A stretch of DNA of 64,000 bases from Myxococcales bacterium (GCA_016712525.1 JADJQX010000001.1:1-64000); one strand, 5' to 3'. Positions 26,701-36,102 are shown, counted from the first letter of the stretch. The notes: generated by a model not told the origin, from the letters alone. Made by a program: numbers and translations.

Positions 26701-29188
26701 CCTGCATCGCGCGAGACATCGAGTTCTCCCGCGCGAAGCTCTGGCCCGCGAAGAGCGCGTCGAACACGGGCTTCGTCACGAGGTGCTGCGCGAGCATCTC
26801 GATGATCTCGTCCTTCGTGATGCTGTCGTTCAGGTCGTCGCGCAGCTCTTCGGCGAAGTGGTCGAAGGCCTCGCGCTCTTTCACGTTGGCCGCATTTTCG
26901 AGGATGCCAGTGATCCGGTCGATGTGCGTTCGGGCGATCTTGGCGATGTCTTTCGCCCAGTCTTCCCAGTGGTGGCGGTTGCCGACCTTCTGCACGAGCT
27001 TCGCGTAGATGGCCCGCTCGATCTCCCCGATCTCGAACTCGAGCTCACGCTGCTCGGGTGGGTCGGACGGAGATCCCCGCTTGCCGCGCTCGGGCGAGCC
27101 GATCCCGCGGCCCAGCATCGCGTCCCTCTTCGCCTCTTCCTTCTTCTTGTCGGCCTTCGTGGCCTTCTTGGTGCGCTTTCCGATCTTGTCGGTTATCGCG
27201 ATGACCTCCATCTTGGAAGGGTCCTTCGCGTCGAGGTCGAGCTTGTTCACCATCGCGTCGAAGCGGTCGTCGTGCGACCGGAGCGCCTGGAGGACCTGCC
27301 ACACCACCTTGTAGGTCTGGTTGTCGTTCAGCGCCTCGTGCGGCTCGACGCCGGCGGGGACCACGACCGGCAGCACGATATACCCGCGCTTCTTGCCCGG
27401 GGCATTTCGCATCACGCGGCCCACCGACTGGACGACGTCGACCTGCGAGCTTCGCGGCGTGAGGAAGAGCACGGCATCCAACGCGGGCACGTCGACGCCC
27501 TCGGAGAGGCACCGCACGTTGCTCAAGATGCGGCAAGTGTCGTCGGGCGTTTCGGCCTTGAGCCAGACGATCTTCGCCTCCTTCTGGGACGCGTTCATGC
27601 TCCCGTCGACGTGCTCGGCCTCGCACCGCAGGCGCGCGCGCGCCTTCTCTTCTTCGGGCTCGGTCTTTTGGTAGGCCTCGACCACCGCCTCGAACATGTC
27701 GGCAATTTGTTTCGAGCTGACCTTGTGGACCTTCGCCCCCTTCTGCCGCTCGATCACTTGGCAGAACGCAACGGCACGCCGCATGGGTGCGTCGTCGCCC
27801 ACGAGCTCCTCGGCGAGCCCACGCTTCGAGAGCGCCTTCCAGCACCCGACGATCTTCGCCGCGTCGTCGACCCGCAGCTCGTTGTTCTCGTCCTTCAGCA
27901 AGCTCTGGATGCGCCGGCTCACGTGGGACTCTTCGACGGAGAGGACGATCACCTTGTAGTCGACGAGCAACCCGCGTTTTACAGCCTCGGAGAACGTCAA
28001 GACCTCCAGCTCGGGCCCGTACATCGCCGGGTCGTCCATCGAGCAGAGCGCGACGTTGTCCCGCTCGGCCGTGGCCTTCGCCATGTCGCCGAAGATGCGC
28101 GGCGTGGCGGTCATGTAGAGGCGCTTTCGGCCGCGAAGGTAGTCGGCGTCGTGCACGCGCACGAAGTGGCTCTCGTCCTCCCCCTCGAACTTCGCGCCGG
28201 TGGTTCGGTGGGCCTCGTCGCAGATGATGAGGTCGAGCTCGGGCAGCCCGTGCTCCTTCTGCGCGCGGTGGAGCACGTCGATCGACTGGTACGTCGCGTA
28301 GATCACGCTCATGTGCTTCGTGTCGTGACGCTTCTTCAGCTCGGCCGCGAGGCGGGCGGCGTGCGTCGTCGCCGGGTACGAAAGCTCGTGGACGAAGGTC
28401 TGCACGGTGTCATCGTCCTTGCTTCGCTTTTTGCCCACGTCGCTGTCCGAGCACACCGCGAAGCACTGGATGGGGATCTCGGTCTCCTGTGTCCACTCGG
28501 TGAGCGTCTGCGAGAGCAGCGCGAGGCTCGGCACGAGGAAGAGCACGCGCTTCCCGCGCCCGGTCATGCGCTCGGCGATCTTCAGGCTCGTGAACGTCTT
28601 CCCCGTGCCGCACGCCATGATGAGCTTGCCGCGATCGTGCGCCACCATCCCGGCGAGCACCTTCTCGACGGCGTTCTGCTGATGAGGCCGGGGCGCCTTC
28701 TTCGTGCGGAGCACGAGCGGCTTTTTGGGCGCGAAACGCGACCAGTCGATCACGCTGGCTTCGAGCGCCGTGAGGTCGATCTTGGTGACGGGCGTGTGTT
28801 GATCACGGAGCGCCTCTTCGGCGTGGTCGCTCCACAGGTCGGTCGTGCTGACGATGACGCGGTGGGTGAACGGCTTCTTGCCAGACGCGGTGAAGAAGCT
28901 GTCGATGTCCGTCTTCTGAAGGCGGTAGTCTGGTGCGTAGAGCTTACACTGGATCGCGTGCACCTCGCCCGTGAACGTCTCGGCGACGAGGTCGATCCCC
29001 GCGTCCCGTTTGTCGATCCCCTGGCGTTCCGCCCACGAGGCGTAGGGCAGCACCTTCCGATAGAGCTCGCGATACGCCGGTTCGTTCTTGAGGTAGCAGA
29101 CGGTCAGCTCCTCGAAGTAGGTCCCCGCCTCACGGTGGGTGGCGGCAGCGTTCCGGTATCCTTCGAGGAGGGTCTGGAGGGCGGTCAC
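23711..29188 (-). CDS. Type ISP-like restriction-modification polypeptide with C-terminal S24 peptidase domain
   Basis: A 1825-residue single-chain enzyme; the GTG at 29188 precedes VTALQTLLEGYRNAAATHRE, the usual ISP start. The order is: Mrr-like nuclease (GID near residue 64, QCK near residue 80); SF2 helicase (Walker A MACGTGKTF near 192, DEAH near 323); N6-adenine methyltransferase (DPFTGTGTF near 928, NPPY near 1034); and a target-recognition region to about 1650. These match LlaGI-type Type ISP enzymes, which translocate on DNA and cut. From about residue 1690 there is an S24 domain: Ser in VRGRSMEPTLPDGAY (near 1728) and Lys in HYTVKRYREE (near 1776). That fusion is unusual. The gene is divergent from the RHS gene. 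Confidence 0.88.
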   Translation of the reverse strand: MTALQTLLEGYRNAAATHREAGTYFEELTVCYLKNEPAYRELYRKVLPYASWAERQGIDKRDAGIDLVAETFTGEVHAIQCKLYAPDYRLQKTDIDSFFTASGKKPFTHRVIVSTTDLWSDHAEEALRDQHTPVTKIDLTALEASVIDWSRFAPKKPLVLRTKKAPRPHQQNAVEKVLAGMVAHDRGKLIMACGTGKTFTSLKIAERMTGRGKRVLFLVPSLALLSQTLTEWTQETEIPIQCFAVCSDSDVGKKRSKDDDTVQTFVHELSYPATTHAARLAAELKKRHDTKHMSVIYATYQSIDVLHRAQKEHGLPELDLIICDEAHRTTGAKFEGEDESHFVRVHDADYLRGRKRLYMTATPRIFGDMAKATAERDNVALCSMDDPAMYGPELEVLTFSEAVKRGLLVDYKVIVLSVEESHVSRRIQSLLKDENNELRVDDAAKIVGCWKALSKRGLAEELVGDDAPMRRAVAFCQVIERQKGAKVHKVSSKQIADMFEAVVEAYQKTEPEEEKARARLRCEAEHVDGSMNASQKEAKIVWLKAETPDDTCRILSNVRCLSEGVDVPALDAVLFLTPRSSQVDVVQSVGRVMRNAPGKKRGYIVLPVVVPAGVEPHEALNDNQTYKVVWQVLQALRSHDDRFDAMVNKLDLDAKDPSKMEVIAITDKIGKRTKKATKADKKKEEAKRDAMLGRGIGSPERGKRGSPSDPPEQRELEFEIGEIERAIYAKLVQKVGNRHHWEDWAKDIAKIARTHIDRITGILENAANVKEREAFDHFAEELRDDLNDSITKDEIIEMLAQHLVTKPVFDALFAGQSFARENSMSRAMQGVLDALHEHHLEKETDTLTRFYESVKMRASGIESAEGKQKIVVELYDKFFRNAFPKMSERLGIVYTPVEIVDFILKSVDHLLRTEFGQTLGSEGVHILDPFTGTGTFITRLLQSGLISKEELPRKYTKEIHANEIVLLAYYIAAINIEAAYHGVIKGTYTPFEGICLTDTFQLYEKDDLVSRVLVDNSARRTRQKKLDIRVIIGNPPYSVGQDSQNDNNQNVAYPALDKRIADTYAARSSAALSKGLYDSYVRAIRWASDRVGKSGIVGFVTNAGFVEAPTFDGLRKCLADEFSSLYVFHLRGNQRTAGERSKREGGKVFGSGSRAPVAVSLLVKNPRATEHGRIYLRDIGDYLTREEKLEAVASFGSVAGISEAGSWLVVSPDEHGDWLKQRDETFTIHVPLGVKDKKDGSSRRLFGTFSLGLVTNRDAWAYAPSTRMVSEQMQAMIAFYDAELARFDGKYVGLDKKARDARIDDFINTDPTKIAWTRGLKNELAKGTRLAFNPGQIVPSLYRPFSKQWLYFDRKLNEMVLQTPRLFPTPGVENRVIGVSAGESRSGYSVLMANVVPSLHAVDMVGSQYFPLYLYDGEASEADADENEASSLFAEPKKAQGTVPTRRDGITDAGLAHFQSAYPGETITKEDLFYYVYGILHSPDYRERYADNLGKELPRIPRVKTAADFWAFSKAGRALGELHVGYERVPEYAAKVEGPASPTSAQYRVEKMRFGKGKDKSTVHYNELITVREIPAEAYDYVVNGKPAIEWVMERQSVTTDKASGIVKDANAWATETVGDARYPLSLLLRVITVSLETMKIVRGLPALDILDAEEPGSAAPKVVPFRHVTPKAEERFKTCVPLVPLQAAAGAFGDAQEGVPELDDPSVAWVSWDGAPRFTKGMFVAQVRGRSMEPTLPDGAYCLFRRASLPSSADRPVLVRHAGTTDPETGGHYTVKRYREEKGPGGRKRIVLQPENPDFEPIVISPAEAEEVTVIGEVVTVLGG

Positions 29189-29525
29189 GCACCTTCTTCG
29201 CACGCCCCGGGCGCGCCCGGCAAGCGGACACGGAGGGGGGACGCTGCCGCGTTTCGGCGGGCAAACCGAGACCGTGGCTCTTCTTCTCGACACGAGGTCG
29301 GCCGACGAATGTCGGTACCGGTGAAATTGGCATGCGCTTCTCTCTCGGTCGGGGCGAGGCGCCTCGTGGAGGGCGTGTGTACCTCGACATGCCGAGGTCA
29401 AGTCGCTCGGCGTCCGTTTTTTTCCTTGTGCCGCGGCTCGTCGAGCGGGCCGCGCGTGCCGCTGCCGCCCTTCCCTTGCCCCGAAGTCGGTTGACCGAAG
29501 CCCACCCTCGTGGCTCTCTTGGCGC
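29189..29525. promoter_or_regulatory. 337-bp divergent region between ISP-like and RHS genes
   Basis: This must hold promoters for both genes. An 18-bp dyad at 29381-29398 (ACCTCG-ACATGC-CGAGGT) is a candidate operator. A T7 run near 29420 follows on the plus strand. No sigma70 match stands out. Confidence 0.45.
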
Positions 29526-32500
29526 ATGCCTCCCGCCCCTCGGTGGCCCTTCGCCCTCCTCGTCGTGCTCTCCGTTGCCCTCTCCGCGTGCGGCGGCTGC
29601 AGCGACGAGCCCTTCCCCGGTAGCCCCACGGTAGACGGCGGCCCGAGCGAAGGAAACCCGGAAACGGGACCCATCGTCGACCCGTGCGCGCCGCCCGCGA
29701 TCGACGGCACCGCCGCGGCCTCGTTCGCCGACGCGATCCGCTTTTTGTACGAAGGCGCGTGCCCTCGGCAAACCAAGGTCGACAAGAGCGTCTTCGACGA
29801 TACGCGCGTCGCCGTGGTGCGCGGCCGCGTGCTCGACGAAGCGGGAAAACCGCTCCCCAACGTGCGCGTGCGCACCCCACGTGAGCCGCGCTACGGTGAA
29901 ACGCTGACCGACAACGAAGGCCGCTTCGGTTACGTCGTGCTCGGCGGCAGCTCCACGCGCCTTCGGTTCGAGCTCGAGGGCAAGCTCCTCTCCCACCGCA
30001 GCGCCGAGCCCAAGCCCAACCGCTACGGCACACTGGAAGACGTCACGCTCGTCGCGCCCTCCGCCAAGAAGAACGCGATCACGTTCGGGCAGGCCGATTG
30101 GCAAGTCGCCTCCGGCGATCCGTCGAAAGACGAGAGCGACACACGCACCGCCGTGGTGCTCGTGCCTCCGGGCACACGCGCCGATACCGTAAAGGCCGAC
30201 GGCACCAAGGCACCGCTCGCGAGCGGCACCTTGCGCATCACCGAGTTTTCGCGTGGAAAACCCGGCCCCTCCGCGATGCCGGGCGAGCTCCCGCCCGCGA
30301 GCGCCTACACCTACGCCTCGGGCTTCTCCCTCGACGAAGCTGGCCCCGACGTGCGCGTCGCGTTCGACACGCCCGTCGTCACCTACGTCGACAATTTCCT
30401 CCACATGAAGGTTGGCGCGCCCGTGCCCGCCGGCGCCTTGGAAGACTCCGACCTCGGCTGGAAAGCCGAAGCTTCGGGCCTCATCGTCAGCGTGTTGCCC
30501 GGCCCCGCGATCGACGCCAACGGCGACGGCACCGCCGACAGCGCCGACGAGTTGGCGAAGCTCGGCATCACCGCGGGCGAGCTCGGCGCGCTCGGAAAAG
30601 CCGGCCTCGCGCCCGGCAAGAGCTACCTCCGCGTGCCCATGGCCCACTTCTCGTCGTGGGACTTGAACTGGCCCTTCGGCCCTCCGCCCGACTCCGTGTT
30701 CCCTCCCGATGGCGACGGAAAGGGCGGCCCGGGACTGCCTTGTTTGGGCAATGGCGGCTCCTGGTACGAATGCGAAAAACGCACCCTCGCCGAGGACATT
30801 CCCCTCGTCGGCACCAGCGTTTATCTCCATTACCACTCTGACCGCGTGCCCGGCCGCAAGGACGCGCGCAGCATCGAGATCCCGCTCACCGGCGCGACCG
30901 TGCCTCCCTCGGCCAAGCGCGCCGAAATCACCGTGAGCGTGCTCGGCACGAGCGAGACCAAGGTCGTCTCGCCGCTTACGCCCAACCTCGTCCACACCTT
31001 CACCTGGAGCGGGAAAGACGCTTACGGCCGCGATTGGCCGGGGCAAACGGTGGCCGAGGTGCGCGTCGGCATCGTGTACGACGGCGTGTACCAAAACGTG
31101 CGCTCGTTCGGCGCCTTCGGCGACGGCGAGGCCGTGACCGGCGACAAGACCCGCCAAGAGATCGGGCTCAATCGCCGCTACGAGGTCGCGCTCGGCGCGC
31201 GTGATCAAACCGCGCTCGGCCTCGGCGGCTGGTCGCTCTCCGAGCACCACGTGTACGATCCCGCCGGGCGCGTCTTGTACATGGGCGACGGCACTACCCG
31301 CTACGCGGCTGACAGCGGCGCCACGTTGCGCATCATCGCCGGCACCGGCACCTTCGGTGGCGGGGGCGACGGAGGGCCGGCCACGAGCGCGGAGCTCGCG
31401 TCCCCCGAGGGCGTCGCGGTCGACGGGCGCGGCACGATTTACGTATCGGAGACCCTCGGCCACCGCGTTCGGAAGATCGAAAAGGGCATCATCACCACGT
31501 TCGCGGGCACCGGCACCCAAGGCCACACCGGCGACGGCGGCCAGGCCAAGTCCGCCAACATCGATACCCCACGAAGCGTGACGGTGCTGCGCGATGGACG
31601 GGTGTGCTTCGCCGAGCAATATTCCGACGCGGTACGATGCGTAGGCGCCGACGGCGTGATTCGCACCGTGCTCGGGGGCGGCACCAAGACGATCGGCGTC
31701 GATCCCCAGCCCGCGACCGACGTGGTGCTCTCGCGGCCCACCGCGCTCGCCGAAGGTCCCGACGGGAGCCTCTATGCGACGTCCGAGGGCACCGGCACCA
31801 TCGTGCGCCTCGACCCCGGAGGCAAGGTGGAGACTTGTGTCGGCGGCGGGAGCGATAGTGGGGAGTCGGTGCCCGCGCGCCGCACGAATTTGCTGCTCCC
31901 ACGCGGAATCACCGTCGGCCCCGATGGCACGATGTACATCGCTGAGCAGGGCCGAAACCGCGTTCGGCGCGTCGATCCCTCGGGCCTCGTCACCACCTTC
32001 GCGGGCTCGGGCGATCCGGGCGCGGGGGGCGATGGCGGACCTGCCGCGAGCGCCACGTTCCGCGGGCCCACCGCGGTCGCGCTCGACATCGAGGGCGCGC
32101 TCTATGTCGCCGACCAGGGCAACTTGCGGATCCGTCGCGTCGACCGCGGTCGTGTACAGGCCTACGCGGGAGGCGGCGATCGCACGGCGCTCGAGGGCTC
32201 TTCGGGCAGGCTCGCGAGCATCTCCACCCGCACCCTCGCGGTCGGCCCCGATGGCACCCTCTACGCGACCGAGGAGTCGCTCTACCGCGTCGTCAGCCTC
32301 CGCTCGCCGTTCCCAGGCACCGCATCGGGCGAAACGCTCTTGCCCAACGAAGCGGGCAGCGAAATCTTCGTGTTCGACTCGAAGGGCCGCCACCTACGCA
32401 CCCTCGACGGCCTCACCTACAGCCCCGTTCTCACGTTCACGTACGACGCGCAGGGCCGCCTCTCCAAGCTCGAGGACAAGCACCAAAACGCGCTCACCAT

Positions 32501-35384
32501 CGTGCGCGACGGCAGCGGCCGCGCCACGCAAATCACGGGTCCGTTCGGCCACGCTTCGAGCCTCGCCTACGACGGTGCGGGCTACTTGGCCGAGGTCACC
32601 GACGTGCTCGGACGCAAGGAGCGCTTCGAGTACGCCGCAGGTGGTTTGCTCACGAAGCGCACCGACCAGGGCGGCGGCGTTCACACCATGAGCTACGACG
32701 ACGAAGGGCGCTTGCTCACCGACGCGAACGCCGAGAATCAGCGTGTATCCTTCACGCAAGAGCAGGTCACGGCGGGAACCAAGGTCGATCTTCTCACGGG
32801 CCTCGGCCGGCGCGAGTCGCACGTGTTCAAGGCCGGCCCAGGAGTCGACGAGGTACGCTCCCTCGTCGATCGCGACGGCACCACCCTCGCGTGGACGCAG
32901 AAGAAGTCGGGCGTCACCCAGGCCACGCTGCCTGATGGCACCACCCTCGACGTGGTGAGCGAAGCCGACCCTCGCCTCGGCATGCTCGCCCCGTACGCCG
33001 CGCGCCACACCGTGCGCACCCCGAGCGGCATCGCGCGCCCGGTGGACACCACGTGGGCCGCGGCCACGAGCCCCACCGGCGACATCGTGAGCCTCGATGG
33101 CGATCGCCGCACCCCCGACGGCCGCACCACGATGCGCTACGACGGCGCGTCGCGCACGTGGACCGTCACGTCGCCCATGGGTCGGGTGTCGCGCACCACC
33201 GTGGACGCCGAGGGCCGCGTCGTGCGGAGCGAGGCGCCCGGGTTTGCGCCCGTCGATCTCGTGTACGATGCACGCAGTCGTCTCGCGACCGCTTCGTGGG
33301 GCGCGCGCCGCACGAGCTTCACCTACGGAGCGAAGGGCTCGCTCGTCGGGGTCGAAGATCCGCTCGCGCGCAAAGTGGCAATCGACCGCGACGGCGCCGA
33401 GCGACCCACGAGCTTCGTGCACACCGACGCGGCACGCAGCGGCTACGCGTGGAGCGCGATGGACGACCTCGTCGGCCTCACACCGCCGGGCAAGGGCGCC
33501 CACGCGATGAGCTATGGGAAGGACGGCCTCGAGGCGACCTACACCGCGCCCGGAAGCAACGCGGTCACGTTGGCCTACGACGGCGATCGTGAGCTCTCGG
33601 CGATGGCCCACGAGGACGGCTCACGCACCGAGATCACGCGCGACGTCGCGGGCCGTCCGTCGCGCATGAGCTATGCGGGAGGCGCCGTGTCGATCGCGTA
33701 CGACGCGGTCACCGGCCAGGCCACCACGCTCATCGGCCCCGGCGCGAACGGCCTCGGGTTTCGCTACGACGGCGTGCTCCTCCGCGAGGTCACCGCCACC
33801 GGCGACGCGCCGGGCACCCTCGTTTTCGCGCACGACACGATGTTCCGCCACACGAGCGAGAGTGTGGGCGGCAACGCCGTCACCTACGCGTTCGACACGG
33901 ATGGGCTCCTCACCCGTGCGGGCAGCGTGTTCCTCACGCGCGAAGGCCCCACCGGACGGCTCTCGGCCTTGAGCGTAGGCCTGGCGGGAGAATCGTTCAC
34001 CTACACGCCCTTCGGCGAGCTCGCGACGTACCAAGCGAGGAGCGCGCTTGGCAGCGTGCTCGACATGGCGCTCTCTTACGACAACCTTGGGCGCCTCACC
34101 GAGAAGCGTGAGAACGGGATCACCTACACGTATTCGTACGACGTGCGCGGTCGCCTAGCTCGCGTGCTCCGCGACGGCACGGAGATCGCGGCGTATGCCT
34201 ACGACGCCAATGGCAACCGCTCCGACGCGGGCCGCACAGCCGACGCTCGCGACCGCATCACCGCGCGCTCCGGCGCGACCTACGCGTACGACGCCAAGGG
34301 CCAGCGCACCTCGAAGACCGAGGGCGCCACCGTCACGCGCTACGGCTACGATGGCCGCGGCCACCTCGCGTCCGCCGAAGTCGTCGGCACGGTGCGCGTG
34401 GACTACGATCTCGACGCCTACGGCCGCCGCGTCACCAAGCGCCGCAACGGCACGGTGGAGAATCGGTACCTCTACCGAAACCAACTGCAGCCCGCGGCCG
34501 AGGTGGACGCGGCGGGCAACGTGCTCTCGAGGTACGTGTACGCCCGCGGCGAGCTCGCCCCCGATCTCATGGAGCGCGCAGGGGCCTCCTACGCGCTGCT
34601 CAAGGACGAGCGCGGCAGCATCCGCGCCGTGGTGGACGTGTTCACCGGGGTGGTCGCGCAGGCCCTTGAGTACGACCCGTTCGGCAAGGTCACCGCCGAT
34701 AGCAACCCGGGATTCCAACCGTTCGGGTTCGCGGGCGGGATGTACGACGCGGACACGGGCCTCACCCACTTCGGGGCGCGGGAGTACGACGCGGAGACCG
34801 GGAGCTTCACCAGAGCGGACCCGAGCGGCTTCGCGGGGGGAGAGAATCGGTACGTGTATGCCGGGGGAGACCCGGTCAACTTTGTCGACCCCGACGGGAA
34901 TTTCATCGCCGCGGTGGTGGTGGGAGCCGCGGTCGGCGGGGCGGAGGGAGGGTACCTCGGGTACGTCGACGAGGCCGTCGGACAGGCGTTGGACCCGGAT
35001 CGCGTCGGGTACGACTGCGCCGCGATTCGAGCTTCGGCTAGACGAGGCGCCGTCGCCGGAGCTATCACGGGTGGCGTTTCCGCGGGGGCGCGTGCGGCAG
35101 GGAGCAAGCCTCGCGTCGAGAAAACGCCCTCCGGCAAACGCAAGGGCGACTATACGCCTTCACAAAGAGCCAAAGCAAAAGAGAAGAACGCGACCGCGAA
35201 CGGAGGCAAAATGGCGTGCACCGACTGCGGGCGCGGCCTGGAGAGTGTGGCAAGCCAAAAGGGCGTACCGACCCCTGCAAACCAGGCTCAAGTACATCAT
35301 AACCCCCCAATTGTCGACGGCGGCGGACGAACTAGCACCCCTGAAGTATATTGCCCAGAATGCCATCGAAAACAGCACAAGTAG
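29526..35384 (+). CDS. lipoprotein RHS polymorphic toxin with NHL repeats and HNH-type C-terminal domain
   Basis: 1952 residues. A lipoprotein signal (LLVVLSVALSACGGC) is followed by a carboxypeptidase-regulatory-like domain (near 97-125). NHL repeats span about 600-925 (SPEGVAVDGRGTIYVSETLG), and about 25 YD/RHS repeats span roughly 960-1780 (LTEKRENGITYTYSYDVRG). The RHS core ends DPSGFAGGENRYVYAGGDPV (near 1764). The variable C-terminus of about 160 residues carries ACTDCG and VHHNPPIVDGGG, then YCPECHRK, i.e. an HNH nuclease-like toxin with two CxxC zinc sites. RHS shells encapsulate and release such toxins in contact-dependent competition. Lower GC at the very C-terminus suggests a recently swapped module. 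Confidence 0.88.
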   Translation: MPPAPRWPFALLVVLSVALSACGGCSDEPFPGSPTVDGGPSEGNPETGPIVDPCAPPAIDGTAAASFADAIRFLYEGACPRQTKVDKSVFDDTRVAVVRGRVLDEAGKPLPNVRVRTPREPRYGETLTDNEGRFGYVVLGGSSTRLRFELEGKLLSHRSAEPKPNRYGTLEDVTLVAPSAKKNAITFGQADWQVASGDPSKDESDTRTAVVLVPPGTRADTVKADGTKAPLASGTLRITEFSRGKPGPSAMPGELPPASAYTYASGFSLDEAGPDVRVAFDTPVVTYVDNFLHMKVGAPVPAGALEDSDLGWKAEASGLIVSVLPGPAIDANGDGTADSADELAKLGITAGELGALGKAGLAPGKSYLRVPMAHFSSWDLNWPFGPPPDSVFPPDGDGKGGPGLPCLGNGGSWYECEKRTLAEDIPLVGTSVYLHYHSDRVPGRKDARSIEIPLTGATVPPSAKRAEITVSVLGTSETKVVSPLTPNLVHTFTWSGKDAYGRDWPGQTVAEVRVGIVYDGVYQNVRSFGAFGDGEAVTGDKTRQEIGLNRRYEVALGARDQTALGLGGWSLSEHHVYDPAGRVLYMGDGTTRYAADSGATLRIIAGTGTFGGGGDGGPATSAELASPEGVAVDGRGTIYVSETLGHRVRKIEKGIITTFAGTGTQGHTGDGGQAKSANIDTPRSVTVLRDGRVCFAEQYSDAVRCVGADGVIRTVLGGGTKTIGVDPQPATDVVLSRPTALAEGPDGSLYATSEGTGTIVRLDPGGKVETCVGGGSDSGESVPARRTNLLLPRGITVGPDGTMYIAEQGRNRVRRVDPSGLVTTFAGSGDPGAGGDGGPAASATFRGPTAVALDIEGALYVADQGNLRIRRVDRGRVQAYAGGGDRTALEGSSGRLASISTRTLAVGPDGTLYATEESLYRVVSLRSPFPGTASGETLLPNEAGSEIFVFDSKGRHLRTLDGLTYSPVLTFTYDAQGRLSKLEDKHQNALTIVRDGSGRATQITGPFGHASSLAYDGAGYLAEVTDVLGRKERFEYAAGGLLTKRTDQGGGVHTMSYDDEGRLLTDANAENQRVSFTQEQVTAGTKVDLLTGLGRRESHVFKAGPGVDEVRSLVDRDGTTLAWTQKKSGVTQATLPDGTTLDVVSEADPRLGMLAPYAARHTVRTPSGIARPVDTTWAAATSPTGDIVSLDGDRRTPDGRTTMRYDGASRTWTVTSPMGRVSRTTVDAEGRVVRSEAPGFAPVDLVYDARSRLATASWGARRTSFTYGAKGSLVGVEDPLARKVAIDRDGAERPTSFVHTDAARSGYAWSAMDDLVGLTPPGKGAHAMSYGKDGLEATYTAPGSNAVTLAYDGDRELSAMAHEDGSRTEITRDVAGRPSRMSYAGGAVSIAYDAVTGQATTLIGPGANGLGFRYDGVLLREVTATGDAPGTLVFAHDTMFRHTSESVGGNAVTYAFDTDGLLTRAGSVFLTREGPTGRLSALSVGLAGESFTYTPFGELATYQARSALGSVLDMALSYDNLGRLTEKRENGITYTYSYDVRGRLARVLRDGTEIAAYAYDANGNRSDAGRTADARDRITARSGATYAYDAKGQRTSKTEGATVTRYGYDGRGHLASAEVVGTVRVDYDLDAYGRRVTKRRNGTVENRYLYRNQLQPAAEVDAAGNVLSRYVYARGELAPDLMERAGASYALLKDERGSIRAVVDVFTGVVAQALEYDPFGKVTADSNPGFQPFGFAGGMYDADTGLTHFGAREYDAETGSFTRADPSGFAGGENRYVYAGGDPVNFVDPDGNFIAAVVVGAAVGGAEGGYLGYVDEAVGQALDPDRVGYDCAAIRASARRGAVAGAITGGVSAGARAAGSKPRVEKTPSGKRKGDYTPSQRAKAKEKNATANGGKMACTDCGRGLESVASQKGVPTPANQAQVHHNPPIVDGGGRTSTPEVYCPECHRKQHK

Positions 35385-35833
35385 CGTCATCCAGCCGAAC
35401 TCACATTGGATTCCCCCTCCCTTGCGAGGACGGCTGGCCCCCCGTTGGGCTCGAGTCAGTTCTGGTGCGGCAAGTGGACTCTGGATTCGAGGTACAAGTC
35501 CCCCCGCTCTTCGTGCGAGACATCTCCGTTGGCGATGTCTTGTCCGCCTCGTTCGACGAGAAGGGAGACGTCGCGTCCTTCCGTCACGTGTCCCGCTCTG
35601 GAGCGTCGACGATTTGGCTGCTTCGGCTAGAGCCCGGAGCAGACGTCATGAGCGTGATGGCAAAGCTCCGCGCAACTGGATGCCTAACCGTGGCCTTGGA
35701 CGACCTCGGGTGCTACGCAGCATCCGTTCCGGAGTCAGTGGCCATGTCAAAGATCGACCCCATCCTCGACGTGCTCGACAGCAACGCAATCGCCGTCGCC
35801 TTCCCCTCCTTCCGTCATCCCGAGAGCGAGTAA
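35360..35833 (+). CDS. probable immunity protein (DUF4265-like) for the RHS toxin
   Basis: 157 residues from the ATG at 35360, overlapping the toxin stop by 25 bp. The central pattern VRQVDSGFEVQVPPLFVRDI, SVGDVLSASFDEKGDVAS and FRHVSRSGASTIWLL resembles DUF4265 proteins. These are small soluble proteins common in actinomycete and myxobacterial genomes, often beside secreted toxins. No signal peptide. Position directly after an RHS toxin tip is the classical place for the cognate immunity gene; pairing is inferred from position. GC is lower than the core genome. Confidence 0.68.
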   Translation: MPSKTAQVASSSRTHIGFPLPCEDGWPPVGLESVLVRQVDSGFEVQVPPLFVRDISVGDVLSASFDEKGDVASFRHVSRSGASTIWLLRLEPGADVMSVMAKLRATGCLTVALDDLGCYAASVPESVAMSKIDPILDVLDSNAIAVAFPSFRHPESE

Positions 35834-35892
35834 ACATCACTAGCGACAGGATTGCCCTCTCCTGGGCGCTGGTCCGTGCTTACCGCTGACGA

Positions 35893-36043
35893 TTACGCTG
35901 CCTCCTTCAGGTTCTTCGGCGCCGCGTCATGGGGCACCGTGGGAGCCGGACGCGAGGGGAGATAGATGGTGCCGCCCTCGTGCTCGGCAACGTAGGACTC
36001 AAAGGCGTCCCACTGACCGTTGACCAGGATGCAGCGCAGATGA
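35893..36043 (-). pseudogene. ISKra4-type transposase, C-terminal part
   Basis: About 50 codons reading HLRCILVNGQWDAFESYVAE, then LPSRPAPTVPHDAAPKN, and a stop at 35893. This is the C-terminus of an ISKra4-family transposase. Its missing part lies at 38334-38727 on the other side of the IS66 element. If the IS66 and one copy of the GCAGATGA duplication are removed, the reading frame joins as VLHLR|CILVNG, so the interruption is by that insertion. Confidence 0.7.
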
Positions 36044-36102
36044 GTAACCGTCGAGGAATGGACGGCTGCCGGGTCGGGGCCGGGTAGGCGACGATCGCGC
36101 GT

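Noticed and set aside
25502..29494. A 1330-residue plus-strand open frame antisense to the ISP gene
   Set aside because: It is made of Arg/Glu/Val-rich antisense codons of the real ISP gene, which has clear motifs on the other strand.
29189..29875. A longer ISP protein starting at 29875
   Set aside because: The extra 229 residues are low-complexity and overlap the RHS gene; the natural start VTALQTLLEGYRN is at 29188.
29130..32393. A 1087-residue minus-strand open frame across the RHS gene
   Set aside because: No motifs, antisense composition, and the plus strand encodes a clear NHL/RHS protein.
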